From contig CAIQWD010000085.1 in assembly GCA_903875445.1 (NCBI GenBank), positions 22,968-86,967 of the forward strand: a stretch of 64,000 nt of DNA, in the 5' to 3' direction. The stretch is from an uncultured delta proteobacterium. Lineage in GTDB: Bacteria > Desulfobacterota > Desulfobulbia > Desulfobulbales > Desulfocapsaceae. The position numbers and the translations under genes are program-made. Of the stretch, positions 34,128 to 42,176 are shown piece by piece. Under the pieces are notes generated by a model. The model saw only the letters and a list, made by a program, of their open reading frames with translations. It was not told where the DNA came from and searched no databases. Positions within the stretch are counted from its first letter, which is position 1; every line of letters starts with the position of its first letter.

Positions 34128-36539
34128 TTAGTCAGAACCAAGAGGAATACCGAATGCAGAGCCGATGCCGATGTTCGCCAGGTTGAATGATACGATAAAT
34201 GCGGTGTCGACGGTTGTGTGTTGGGTCAAAAAAGTCACCGACCAGCAAGGCGCCATATAGGTCAGGAAGCTGTTGGCTGTTGTTGTTGTGTCCTGTGACA
34301 AGGAATGCTCGATTTTCGCTCCGGCTATCCAATTGTTGACGAACGGTAGAGTAGTGCGGAAGTTCGCGTTAATCTGTTTGATTTCGTCTGTGAGTGGAGT
34401 GCTCTTGGTGTCGTTCAGCTCCGTGTAGCCTATTGCCTTGTAACTATAATCGACACCCAATCGATCTCCGCGGCTGTCCCGGTACTGACCACCAAAGGTG
34501 TGGCTGGTAAAGTTGTGGTCATAGACATCATAGGAGGATTTGTAGATAATCTTAGCAAAACGTGATGGAGACCAAGAGAGTTTTCCGTAAATAGCCGAGA
34601 ACGGTTCATTCGACGGGTCTTCGTACAGATGATACGATTGCTGTACTAGTAGGGTCAATTTATCCCAGGGGTTTCGCTTCCCCTTATCCTGGCCGGAAAG
34701 GGATACCTTATCCTGGCCGGAAGGGGATATCGGGTTTAATGAGGTAAGCATACCATAGGTAAAGGTATTTCTTTGGGAGATCAGGTCAATATCGTCCCAT
34801 TGGGGCAAATTGGTCTGATCAAGAAACGGGATATACTCATATTTGACGAATGGTCGCACCTGATGGGTAAAACCTTCTGAAGTACTGTCTCCGGTGAAAT
34901 AATCTCGTTCGAGAGTGGTTGCTGTTTCGATCTTGTAGTCCGGTAATAATCTATTTTGGGTAACATTATTATTCCACGCAGCAGTGCCATAGGTGTGAAC
35001 ATCATAAAAAGTGTCACGGAGGGCGACCGTCGCCAAAGTTTCCAGATATGGGCTGATAGGAATCGGAACGGAAACATCTGGGTTAAGATCGATTCGTTGT
35101 CCTCCTATACCATCCTTGCGCCAGTAGTTGACATAGTTGGCCTTCCAATCAAAAAAGGAATAGGTTTCGCCAATAGGTACTGCGCCGGCGAAAGTGACTG
35201 AGGGTAAACTCCAAAGTTGGGTATTGAAAGTACTGGCATTGGTGTCTATCTCATCGATTGCCACCAGATCTGCCTCCAGAGCCATGCCTTTGAAACGACG
35301 AACAGTCTTTAATGAATTCTGACGATTGATGTCGGTTTCGTTTTGGAACCCTCGGCCAAAGGTTTGTAGATAGTCGCTGTGCGTTTTACTGAAACCATTA
35401 GTACTGGAATTAAACTCGGTCAGATAATCCTGGTCGGAAACTATATCCAGATCGAGACGGGTTCGCCATGCGTCTCCAAAGGATTCGTCAGCTTTCCCCC
35501 GAATCCAGTACCTGTCAACGTTGTTATGGGTATATTTGGTATCTGTGAAATAGCTGGTATTTGAGGGTTCTGAGAGTGCGTCATTGAGAAAACTTGCGGA
35601 AAACAAGCCTTTGTTGGTGTCACTCGAGGCATAACGAAATTCAGCCCCGGGCATGAAACCGCGTTTGGAATAGTATTCGGGGAAAAATGTGGCATCGGCC
35701 GAATCAGAGATATTGAGAAAGAAAGGGAGGTCGAGACCCACTCCGCTGATATTTGAAGTAGAAAAATAAGGGAAGAGGAAGCCGGTTTGGCGGGTGTTTT
35801 TTGCCGGCAAAATCATATACGGTGTGTAGAAGATCGGCACATCCTTAATATTGAACCATGCGTTCTTCAGTACCGCATATCCACCCTTGGTGATTTCCGT
35901 ATCGGCACTGGCGATGCTCCAGGGCGGGGTTTCGCCTTCCGTAAGTTTACAGGTGATCACCCAGCCATCATCAATGTGATACGTGTCGAATCCGGTTTTC
36001 TCGACTGATTTTCCTTCCAGGTGCAGAGGGGGTGCATTACGAAGGATGGTAGCATCATTAAATTTTCCGGTATCCTTGGTGAGATTGAGTGTCGCTTCCT
36101 TGGCGAAAAGTTGTTCATCATTTGTGGTTATATGGACATTGCCTTTGGCCTTTATGGACTCAAGTTCTACATCATAGACAATCCAGTCGGCATTTATGGT
36201 GACCGTTATATGATATTCGGGAGTATTGACTTTCTCTACCTGGTTGGCACCAACTACCGGTTCTTCGACTTTTTCTTCGAGGAGCTCTGACCAGTCGGAA
36301 GCTCCTTGTTTTTGATTGGGTCTTGGAACTATTTTTTCATTTTTCTCAAGAATGACATTGCCTTGGGCGACAATGCTATTCGGGTTTTCGTAGCGGAAAA
36401 TTTTGTCGGCGGAAATATTCCATTTTTCGGTAGCAACCATTTCGCCAAAAACATCTTGGGGGACGCTGTTTATCAGCTGGAAAAAGAGAAGGAAAAGCAC
36501 CAGACGCAGACCGGAGATTTGAGGTAGGCGGAGGGACAC
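34128..36539 (-). CDS. lptD: LPS-assembly protein LptD
   Basis: This 803-residue outer-membrane protein inserts LPS into the outer leaflet. A signal peptide (residues 10-32) precedes the periplasmic OstA jellyroll (about 40-190: GNVILEKNEKIV, IKAKGNVHITTND). A large beta barrel with family blocks such as FYTPYMILPAKNTRQTGFLFPY follows. Start is a GTG at 36539 with AGGAG about eight bases upstream. It is transcribed divergently from the region leading to the RNase gene. An in-frame 24-bp tandem duplication at 34682-34729 gives an eight-residue repeat in a barrel loop. Confidence 0.93.
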   Translation of the reverse strand: MSLRLPQISGLRLVLFLLFFQLINSVPQDVFGEMVATEKWNISADKIFRYENPNSIVAQGNVILEKNEKIVPRPNQKQGASDWSELLEEKVEEPVVGANQVEKVNTPEYHITVTINADWIVYDVELESIKAKGNVHITTNDEQLFAKEATLNLTKDTGKFNDATILRNAPPLHLEGKSVEKTGFDTYHIDDGWVITCKLTEGETPPWSIASADTEITKGGYAVLKNAWFNIKDVPIFYTPYMILPAKNTRQTGFLFPYFSTSNISGVGLDLPFFLNISDSADATFFPEYYSKRGFMPGAEFRYASSDTNKGLFSASFLNDALSEPSNTSYFTDTKYTHNNVDRYWIRGKADESFGDAWRTRLDLDIVSDQDYLTEFNSSTNGFSKTHSDYLQTFGRGFQNETDINRQNSLKTVRRFKGMALEADLVAIDEIDTNASTFNTQLWSLPSVTFAGAVPIGETYSFFDWKANYVNYWRKDGIGGQRIDLNPDVSVPIPISPYLETLATVALRDTFYDVHTYGTAAWNNNVTQNRLLPDYKIETATTLERDYFTGDSTSEGFTHQVRPFVKYEYIPFLDQTNLPQWDDIDLISQRNTFTYGMLTSLNPISPSGQDKVSLSGQDKGKRNPWDKLTLLVQQSYHLYEDPSNEPFSAIYGKLSWSPSRFAKIIYKSSYDVYDHNFTSHTFGGQYRDSRGDRLGVDYSYKAIGYTELNDTKSTPLTDEIKQINANFRTTLPFVNNWIAGAKIEHSLSQDTTTTANSFLTYMAPCWSVTFLTQHTTVDTAFIVSFNLANIGIGSAFGIPLGSD
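34682..34729. repeat. 24-bp tandem repeat (two copies) inside lptD
   Basis: Two adjacent 24-base copies (34682-34705 and 34706-34729) differ at one position. In the LptD frame they encode SPSGQDK- and SLSGQDK-type octapeptides, so the unit keeps frame and probably expands a surface loop. Confidence 0.8.
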
Positions 36540-37279
36540 GATAGACTCCTGTGGAGAAATTATTGTGGCAATCGTAAAGATCTTTTGGAATTACTCGAAG
36601 TGAGTAACAACATAACAGATCCCGGTGCTCATTCATAACTGCAAAAAAGCCTGACATTGAGGGCAAAAGGCAATGCCGATCATTGAGGAGGCATTAAAAT
36701 CCGGAATGTACGGTTCTCAGCGAACACTGTCAAGTTTAAAGTCATGTGTTTGATTCCTGAAGTATCAAACATCGTTCCTATATGATTAGGAAAAACATAA
36801 TTCATGAGAAAACTCAAGAGGTCTAAACGGAGGAGTGGGAAGCGAAGAAAAAACCCCTGCATGTTTCTGAAACCAAATAGTATTTGTGTTTCACAGCAAT
36901 TGACAGTACTAATGTTCCGGGGAAGGAGTGGATACCTCCCCGCTGCGATGGAATCCAGCAAGTCGGGAAATCCGAGGCCATCCGCCGGGTTGCGGAAAAG
37001 CCTGGTCGTTCCTACAATCAAAATGGAGGTATGGATTCAGTAAGTTTAAGCATTTTCAGCCTGTTACCCCTTGAATCATTTGTGGCCTGCGGTTTTATCT
37101 CCTGCAGCCTCCGGCTGAAATTGACCTTGCGGAATGCGTGCCGGCAGATTTGGAAAACGAAAAAAGCGGTGATTATTATATTGCCGAGTCAATGAATTGG
37201 CTTGCAATGTAGATACTCACCCAAAAAAATGTTCCGGATATCTTCTGGGAAATGATGATAACGGGAGAAGAGGTTGAAT
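36540..37279. other. 740-bp gap without a confident gene
   Basis: This gap separates divergent lptD and the RNase E/G gene. Small open frames are present but none matches a family. One spans 36804-37043 (79 codons, Arg/Lys-rich start). Another spans 37031-37195 (54 codons). A third runs from a stop at 37071 to 37210 and ends in a protein-like DYYIAESMNWLAM, but has no start codon. A consensus GAGGAGG at 36685-36691 precedes an ATT-led frame of 30 codons. The mix of short protein-like pieces in different frames hints at a decayed gene. Promoters for both flanking genes should lie here. Confidence 0.4.
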
Positions 37280-39514
37280 ATGGTAGAAAATAAAGATGAC
37301 GATACTGAGAAAAAAGTTGTGCAGATTAAAGCAACAACCGGTGCATGGTGGAAAAGTACAACAGCATCTGAAGCTCCTCCGGTTGCCACGGAGGCTGTTC
37401 AGTCGAAAAAAGTGCCGGCTAGGAAAAGATCCCCACGCCTAAAAGTTGCCCCTTTGAAACAATCGGAAACGAACGAACCGGTTGCATCTGTACCTGTTGC
37501 GGCAGCAATCGCCGGTAACGATCAAACAACTGGGGCAGGGTTAATACCTTCTAAACCTGCTAGGAAAAGACCTCCGAGAAAACGCCAGGGGACTAAAAAC
37601 CTCAAGCCCGAAGAACGGCTTGATCGTCCCAGTGAAGAGAGCCTCGAAGCAGGAGGCGGGGAGAGTCTCGAAACAGTCGGTACAGCGACCAAAGACGAGG
37701 AAGAAAGAGGTTCACGGGATCGGCGAAAAGCAAAGAGTGGTCGTGGACGGAGAGGCAGAAGAGGTGGAAAAAAATCGGTTTTGCATGAAGAACAAAGTCT
37801 TGGGGTAGCAGACGATAGTATTGAGGGGGTTAATAGTGAAGGTCATATCGTCTCGGATAGATTTCAGCAAGGTGATACCGATGAAGATCAGGGCGATGCC
37901 GCATACGACGAAGATGACTTGATTGATGAGGGGTTGGAAGAAGACGAACCGGAAGAAGCGGCCCATGAAGAGGTGAAGAGAGTCTGTAAGCTTTTAATCA
38001 ATGCCGAAGAGCCGGAGGAGTGTCGATTGGCTCTGCTCGAAGATGGAAGGCTCGAATCCATCCATGTTTCGACAATCTCCAGAACCCAGACCAAAAATAA
38101 TATCTACAAAGCCCGAATAGTGGCAATTGAGCCGAGCCTGCAGGCAGCGTTTGTCGACTACGGCACAGAAAAGAACGGGTTTCTGCCATTCAGCGAAATT
38201 CATCCCGAGTATTATAAGCAGGAACAGAGCAGCAATATACGTCATCTGGTGGAGACGCACCAGTGGAAAAAGCTCAGTATTATCGATGTGATAGAAAAGG
38301 GCCAGGAGGTTCTGGCCCAGGTGGTCAAAGAAGAGGTTGGCAAAAAAGGGGCCAACATGACCACCTATCTTTCCATTCCCGGGCGGTGTGTTGTCTTAAT
38401 GCCGGGATCCGATTCTTCGGGAATCTCCAGGAGAATTTCCGGCGAGGAAAAAAGATCCCAACTGCGGGGAGCGATGAATTCCATCGATTTACCCGAGGGA
38501 ATTGGTTGGATCGTTCGTACTGCAAGTGTCGATATTAATGAGGAAGCCCTTTCCCGAGATGTCAAATACCTTATGCATCTTTGGGATGACATTAAAGAGA
38601 AAGGGCAGGGAATGAAAGGTGTCGGGCTGGTTTATGAAGACCAGGAGAGTATCCTCAGATTTCTCAGGGAACATTTCGATCCGTCCATTGAGGAAATTCT
38701 GGTTGATGATCGAACCGCCCTCGAACAGGTAAAAACCTTTGTCGAGATGCTGCCGGAGAAGCAGAGAAATGTAAAGGTTCGACTGCATCAAGGGGCCCGG
38801 CCAATCTTTAATCAGTACAGTGTTGAAGATCAGATAGAGTCGATTTACCAACCCCAGGTCAGTCTGCCTTCCGGCGGTTCAATCGTAATTAATCCGACGG
38901 AGGCTTTGGTGGCCATAGACGTCAACTCCGGTTCCACCTCGAAGGGCAAAAATTTTGAAGCTTCGATTTTTCAAGCGAACATGGAGGCGGCCGCGGAACT
39001 TGCCAGGCAGCTCCGACTCAGGGATCTTGGTGGTTTGATCGTTGTCGATTTCATCGATATGCGCAATCGCAAACACATCATGGCTGTGGAAAAGAAGGTC
39101 AAAGATTCGATGAAGAAAGACAAGGCCAAGGTTGATTTCAGCCGAATATCCAAATTCGGGTTGATGCAAATTTCCCGACAAAAGCTTGGAGCTCCCATTG
39201 AGGCAGGGAATTACCGACGCTGTGAACACTGTAAGGGGCGCGGAACAGTCAGATCGGTGGAAACCCTCTCCCTCTACTATTTGCGGCGTATTCAAACCGG
39301 CGCGAGCCGAAAGGGCGTGGGGCATATCGAATGTCATTTTCCAATTGACGTGGCTTCATATCTTCTTAATAACAAACGGTCTGAACTCCACGATATGGAG
39401 AAAAGATATGAAGTCGAAATTTCCATTACCGCTCGGCCGGATATGAAACCCATGGATAACGAGTTGCTTTTTCATAAGGCGGAAAAAGAGGCAAAGGAAA
39501 AAAAACAGGCTTGA
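37280..39514 (+). CDS. Ribonuclease E/G with long N-terminal extension
   Basis: This is a 744-residue protein. Residues 1-245 are low complexity: a basic, RG-rich stretch (KSGRGRRGRRGGKKS) and then a strongly acidic stretch. The catalytic core follows: S1 domain about 248-330 (LALLEDGRLESIHV ... AAFVDYGTEKNGFLPF), metal-binding aspartates in AIDVNSGS (about 545) and VVDFIDM (about 588), and the Zn-link CEHCKGRG (about 647). Spacing between these matches E. coli RNase E. The C-terminal degradosome scaffold is absent. It should process rRNA and turn over mRNA. The ATG at 37280 has AGAGG upstream. A tRNA gene follows. Confidence 0.93.
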   Translation: MVENKDDDTEKKVVQIKATTGAWWKSTTASEAPPVATEAVQSKKVPARKRSPRLKVAPLKQSETNEPVASVPVAAAIAGNDQTTGAGLIPSKPARKRPPRKRQGTKNLKPEERLDRPSEESLEAGGGESLETVGTATKDEEERGSRDRRKAKSGRGRRGRRGGKKSVLHEEQSLGVADDSIEGVNSEGHIVSDRFQQGDTDEDQGDAAYDEDDLIDEGLEEDEPEEAAHEEVKRVCKLLINAEEPEECRLALLEDGRLESIHVSTISRTQTKNNIYKARIVAIEPSLQAAFVDYGTEKNGFLPFSEIHPEYYKQEQSSNIRHLVETHQWKKLSIIDVIEKGQEVLAQVVKEEVGKKGANMTTYLSIPGRCVVLMPGSDSSGISRRISGEEKRSQLRGAMNSIDLPEGIGWIVRTASVDINEEALSRDVKYLMHLWDDIKEKGQGMKGVGLVYEDQESILRFLREHFDPSIEEILVDDRTALEQVKTFVEMLPEKQRNVKVRLHQGARPIFNQYSVEDQIESIYQPQVSLPSGGSIVINPTEALVAIDVNSGSTSKGKNFEASIFQANMEAAAELARQLRLRDLGGLIVVDFIDMRNRKHIMAVEKKVKDSMKKDKAKVDFSRISKFGLMQISRQKLGAPIEAGNYRRCEHCKGRGTVRSVETLSLYYLRRIQTGASRKGVGHIECHFPIDVASYLLNNKRSELHDMEKRYEVEISITARPDMKPMDNELLFHKAEKEAKEKKQA

Positions 39515-39552
39515 GTTAGCAATCAATCTGAGGTATATAGCAACACGTCAAA

Positions 39553-39629
39553 GCACCAGTAGCTCAGCTGGATAGAGTATCTGACTACGAATCAGGGGGT
39601 CACAGGTTCGAATCCTGTCTGGTGTACCA
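39553..39629 (+). tRNA. tRNA-Arg (ACG)
   Basis: This 77-base cloverleaf has a seven-pair acceptor (5' GCACCAG with 3' CTGGTGT, one G-U), D-arm AGCTCAGCTGGATAGAG, anticodon loop CTACGAA with anticodon ACG, T-arm with GGTTCGAATCC, discriminator A and an encoded CCA end. ACG would be read as ICG after A34 deamination, decoding CGU/CGC/CGA. It lies 38 bp after the RNase E/G gene. Confidence 0.97.
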
Positions 39630-39637
39630 GTAAATTC

Positions 39638-39675
39638 AAGGAGTTAAGTTATTTTTCGCTTAACTCCTTTTTCTT
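39638..39675 (+). terminator. Rho-independent terminator after tRNA-Arg
   Basis: Eleven-base perfect arms (39638-39648 and 39659-39669) enclose a ten-base loop, followed by a T-rich run to about 39680. It should end the tRNA transcript and perhaps readthrough from the RNase gene. Confidence 0.88.
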
Positions 39676-39680
39676 TTATT

Positions 39681-39983
39681 ACTGTTTTTTTACTTTTTGC
39701 GTCGGAGTTGGGTAACAAATGAAATAATGGGTGAGAGCCGCAAAAAGATGAAAAGAATAATTTTGACCCGGAAATCACGGCATGTTTTCACATTCTTAAA
39801 AGACTTTCAAATAAAAATCGAATATGGTAAATTTGGGTTAAAAACTACATTTTTATCAATTGTTTCCTAGGAAAAAGAATTTTTTCGAGTTATGATTTGG
39901 CAACATCATACTAAGGGCATATTTTATGTATGCTGTAAACTTTTAACATCATCTATCATCTAACACGGTGAGGAGGGAGAGAA
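39681..39983. other. AT-rich intergenic region upstream of the beta-barrel gene
   Basis: About 300 bases, markedly more AT-rich than its surroundings, hold no gene-like frame. A TATGAT hexamer near 39891 could be a -10 element, but no matching -35 at normal spacing is visible. No duplicated tRNA end, integrase or other sign of an inserted element is seen. Confidence 0.5.
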
Positions 39984-41186
39984 TTGAAACAAAAACTATT
40001 TTCATTTTTCATCATGGCATTATTGCTTGTTTCTGTGAGTGCTGCAAACGCGGCCACCACTCTAGTGGAAATAGGCAGGAGTCCTTTTCATCAGCCGCCG
40101 CTGAAAACCAAAGAAGATCTTGTTTCCATGCTCAAGGCAAAGAATCCTGAGGTCGCCAAAGGTTTTGCCTTGGCTGGTCGGAGTGACCTGTATGAACCTT
40201 TCATGGATCAAGTGACCAAAACAAAAATCGACCTCGTTCAGTTTCCCAAAGGATCCCAGTTTGCATGGATGTTTTATAAGAAAAAAGGCAAAGGTACAGT
40301 ACGTATTGTTAAGGACGTAACCTGGGGGGGTAATAAACCATTCCCTGGATTCCAGTTCTCTATTGAGAAATCAGGGATTAGTTACACCTTTGTTATTCCG
40401 CTTGGTTGTGGCAACGTGGCCTTAATGGGAGAGAGCAAAATTCCTGAGGTTGCAGTCGCCCCGCCGAATAGGCCGCCGCAGTGCGGGATGACCGTTACTC
40501 CGACTAAAACTTTCTGCGGTGAAACTGTCTCCGTCGATGCGCGCACTTCGACCGATCCAGATGGTGAAATTGCCAAAATGACCATCGCTGTTGTTGATGC
40601 AAGTGGCAAAACCGTGAGCGAGAAAGTGGTTGAGGGCAAAACCCTCATGGGTGATGTTGCCGTACCATGTGGAACCAATACCCTCAAGGTAACCGTTACC
40701 GACAATAAGGGAATGGATGCCAGTTCTCCTGCATGTGCCGTGCAAGTTACCGGAATCAACAGGGTACGATTTGTTGGGGACCTGGGAGCCTATTATATGT
40801 TTGATCCGGCCACTTGGCTGTTTGGGCGGGCTGGTGCCGAGTACAGATTCAATGAAAACTTTTCAGTGCTTGGGATGGTTGGCGGTGCGCCGAAAATCCA
40901 TGGTCGGGATGGCAAATCGGCCTTTCTCGTAGATTTGCTCGGTGAATATAGCTTCGATAGGTATTTTGTTGACCTTGGTGTGGGCGGATGGATCACCAAT
41001 GGCGACAGTGATATCCCAGTGGAAAAAAGCCAAGTGGATGTGATTGCCGGATTTGGTGCGAGGATATATGGCGAACCTGATCAATTCAATGCCTCTTTGT
41101 TCTTTGAAGCTCGCTCTGATATTAATGATGTGGATGATATCGGTAAATATGGCCGGTTTGGTGCTGGAGTGCGCTTTCGCTTTTAA
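39984..41186 (+). CDS. Outer-membrane beta-barrel protein with PKD/Ig-like domain
   Basis: This 400-residue exported protein has a signal peptide ending near ANAA (residue about 23). The first 160 residues are of unknown fold. Residues about 165-255 look like a PKD/Ig-type domain (SVDARTSTDPDGEI, then LKVTVTDNKG), stabilised perhaps by four cysteines. The last 140 residues alternate hydrophobic and polar strands and end in GAGVRFRF, typical of an OmpA-like eight-stranded barrel with terminal Phe. The start is a TTG at 39984 with AGGAGGG six bases upstream. It is a stand-alone gene with its own strong terminator, so it may be highly expressed. Function unknown. Confidence 0.75.
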   Translation: MKQKLFSFFIMALLLVSVSAANAATTLVEIGRSPFHQPPLKTKEDLVSMLKAKNPEVAKGFALAGRSDLYEPFMDQVTKTKIDLVQFPKGSQFAWMFYKKKGKGTVRIVKDVTWGGNKPFPGFQFSIEKSGISYTFVIPLGCGNVALMGESKIPEVAVAPPNRPPQCGMTVTPTKTFCGETVSVDARTSTDPDGEIAKMTIAVVDASGKTVSEKVVEGKTLMGDVAVPCGTNTLKVTVTDNKGMDASSPACAVQVTGINRVRFVGDLGAYYMFDPATWLFGRAGAEYRFNENFSVLGMVGGAPKIHGRDGKSAFLVDLLGEYSFDRYFVDLGVGGWITNGDSDIPVEKSQVDVIAGFGARIYGEPDQFNASLFFEARSDINDVDDIGKYGRFGAGVRFRF

Positions 41187-41240
41187 TCCCTGTCCAACCT
41201 GTTCGCTGTTCAATCGGCGATGCATGTTTTAAGTGATGTC

Positions 41241-41288
41241 AATGCGGATACACCGACAACGAGTTGTCGGTGTATCCGCATTTTTTTT
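41241..41288 (+). terminator. Very strong terminator after the beta-barrel gene
   Basis: Arms of about 19 perfectly complementary bases (41241-41259 with 41264-41282) close on a tight four-base loop and run into eight T (41281-41288). It lies 55 bp after the stop. Confidence 0.95.
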
Positions 41289-41329
41289 GTCAATTCAAAA
41301 CGAACATTCATTTTACCGTGAGAGGAAAT

Positions 41330-41737
41330 ATGGAAACCGGGGCGCAAAAGGTGTGTGTGTATGTCGTGCAGGAAAAGGATCTGGCGAGTCAGGTGGCATT
41401 GAGCCCTGAAGACGATTTTCCCGAAGTTCTTGCAACCTCAAGAGTGATTGCCCTTATGGAGATTTCTGCGGCACGGCTTATGAAGCCGTTGCTGCAAACT
41501 GGGCAGCTCTCGGTAGGGGTGAGTGTCGAGATTAAGCATTTTGCGCCGACACCAGTTGCGGAAGAGGTTAAAGCAGTGGCCACATTTCTTGGCCTCGACG
41601 GGAAGATTTTCCAATTTGAGGTGGAGGTGTTTGATAGGGCCGGCAAGGTAGCAAGTGGCAGGCATACCCGTGCCATCGTCGAGACCACTCGCTTGGAAGA
41701 AGGTGCCCGCTCAAGAATGGCAAAGGCAGACAAATAG
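41330..41737 (+). CDS. Hotdog-fold thioesterase, FlK-like
   Basis: This is a 135-residue single hotdog domain. The segment FPEVLATSRVIALMEISAARLM and the later SVGVSVEIKHFAPTPVAEEV match the fluoroacetyl-CoA thioesterase-like family, in which Thr, Glu and His form the active site; E in LMEIS and H in IKHFAP fit. It probably hydrolyses short acyl-CoAs, with unknown substrate. The ATG at 41330 has AGAGGA upstream. The plus-strand terminator ends 41 bp before it, so a local promoter would be needed. Confidence 0.85.
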   Translation: METGAQKVCVYVVQEKDLASQVALSPEDDFPEVLATSRVIALMEISAARLMKPLLQTGQLSVGVSVEIKHFAPTPVAEEVKAVATFLGLDGKIFQFEVEVFDRAGKVASGRHTRAIVETTRLEEGARSRMAKADK

Positions 41738-42176
41738 TTACAAGTGGAGAAAAGACGGAATTATGAAAGCCCTTTCACACCTCTGATGTTCAGGCAGAAG
41801 ACGAGGGGTCTTCTGCCTGACTTGCCGTTTTATCGAACAACGTTTCCGGTGCCATTTTTTGCCAGCATAGATGTCTATGTTTTCTCTTAGAATCCTTTCT
41901 AGTGTTTGGTAGTTGCCAAGCTGGGTGTTTTGTAACATTTCTCTTGAAAAAAATGTGGTTCCGTGAACGCCCCTATTTCCCCGGTGTATTGAGAAAAACC
42001 ACCATATGTTGTAGATTGATGTTGAGCAAGCCATAAATGTGGGGTATAAACACCCTGAGCGCAATACTCAGTACCAAGCAGGAGAAAGATCAGGCGAAGG
42101 CCCTGCTCCGCTGCTTTCTCGGGCACATATCCCTGAGAAAGTCACCATTTTTTGTCCACTTCATAAGAGGTTCTGC
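41738..42176. promoter_or_regulatory. Long leader region of nrdJ with hairpin and a possible NrdR box
   Basis: This gap of about 440 bases has no supported gene. A 13-bp perfect stem (41790-41802 with 41808-41820) follows the thioesterase gene but has no T tract. At 41999-42014 the sequence resembles an NrdR box (core CATATGTTGT); a weaker similar site begins near 42029, about three helical turns away. NrdR represses ribonucleotide reductase genes, so the placement makes sense, but the match is partial. Confidence 0.35.

Noticed and set aside
36910..37000. Possible cobalamin-type riboswitch fragment
   Set aside because: A stretch resembling the terminal AGUC-rich part of a B12 riboswitch is present, but the conserved core and pairing elements are missing, and the downstream gene is an RNase.
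36680..37021. 112-codon minus-strand frame in the lptD-RNase gap
   Set aside because: No domain, no ribosome site, and competing short frames on the other strand; left as part of an unassigned gap.
39553..39983. Integrated element at tRNA-Arg
   Set aside because: No integrase, no repeated tRNA 3' end, and the downstream gene looks like normal chromosomal content with its own signals.
41738..42176. Cobalamin riboswitch before the B12-dependent nrdJ
   Set aside because: I looked for the B12-box and core pairings and did not find them on either strand.
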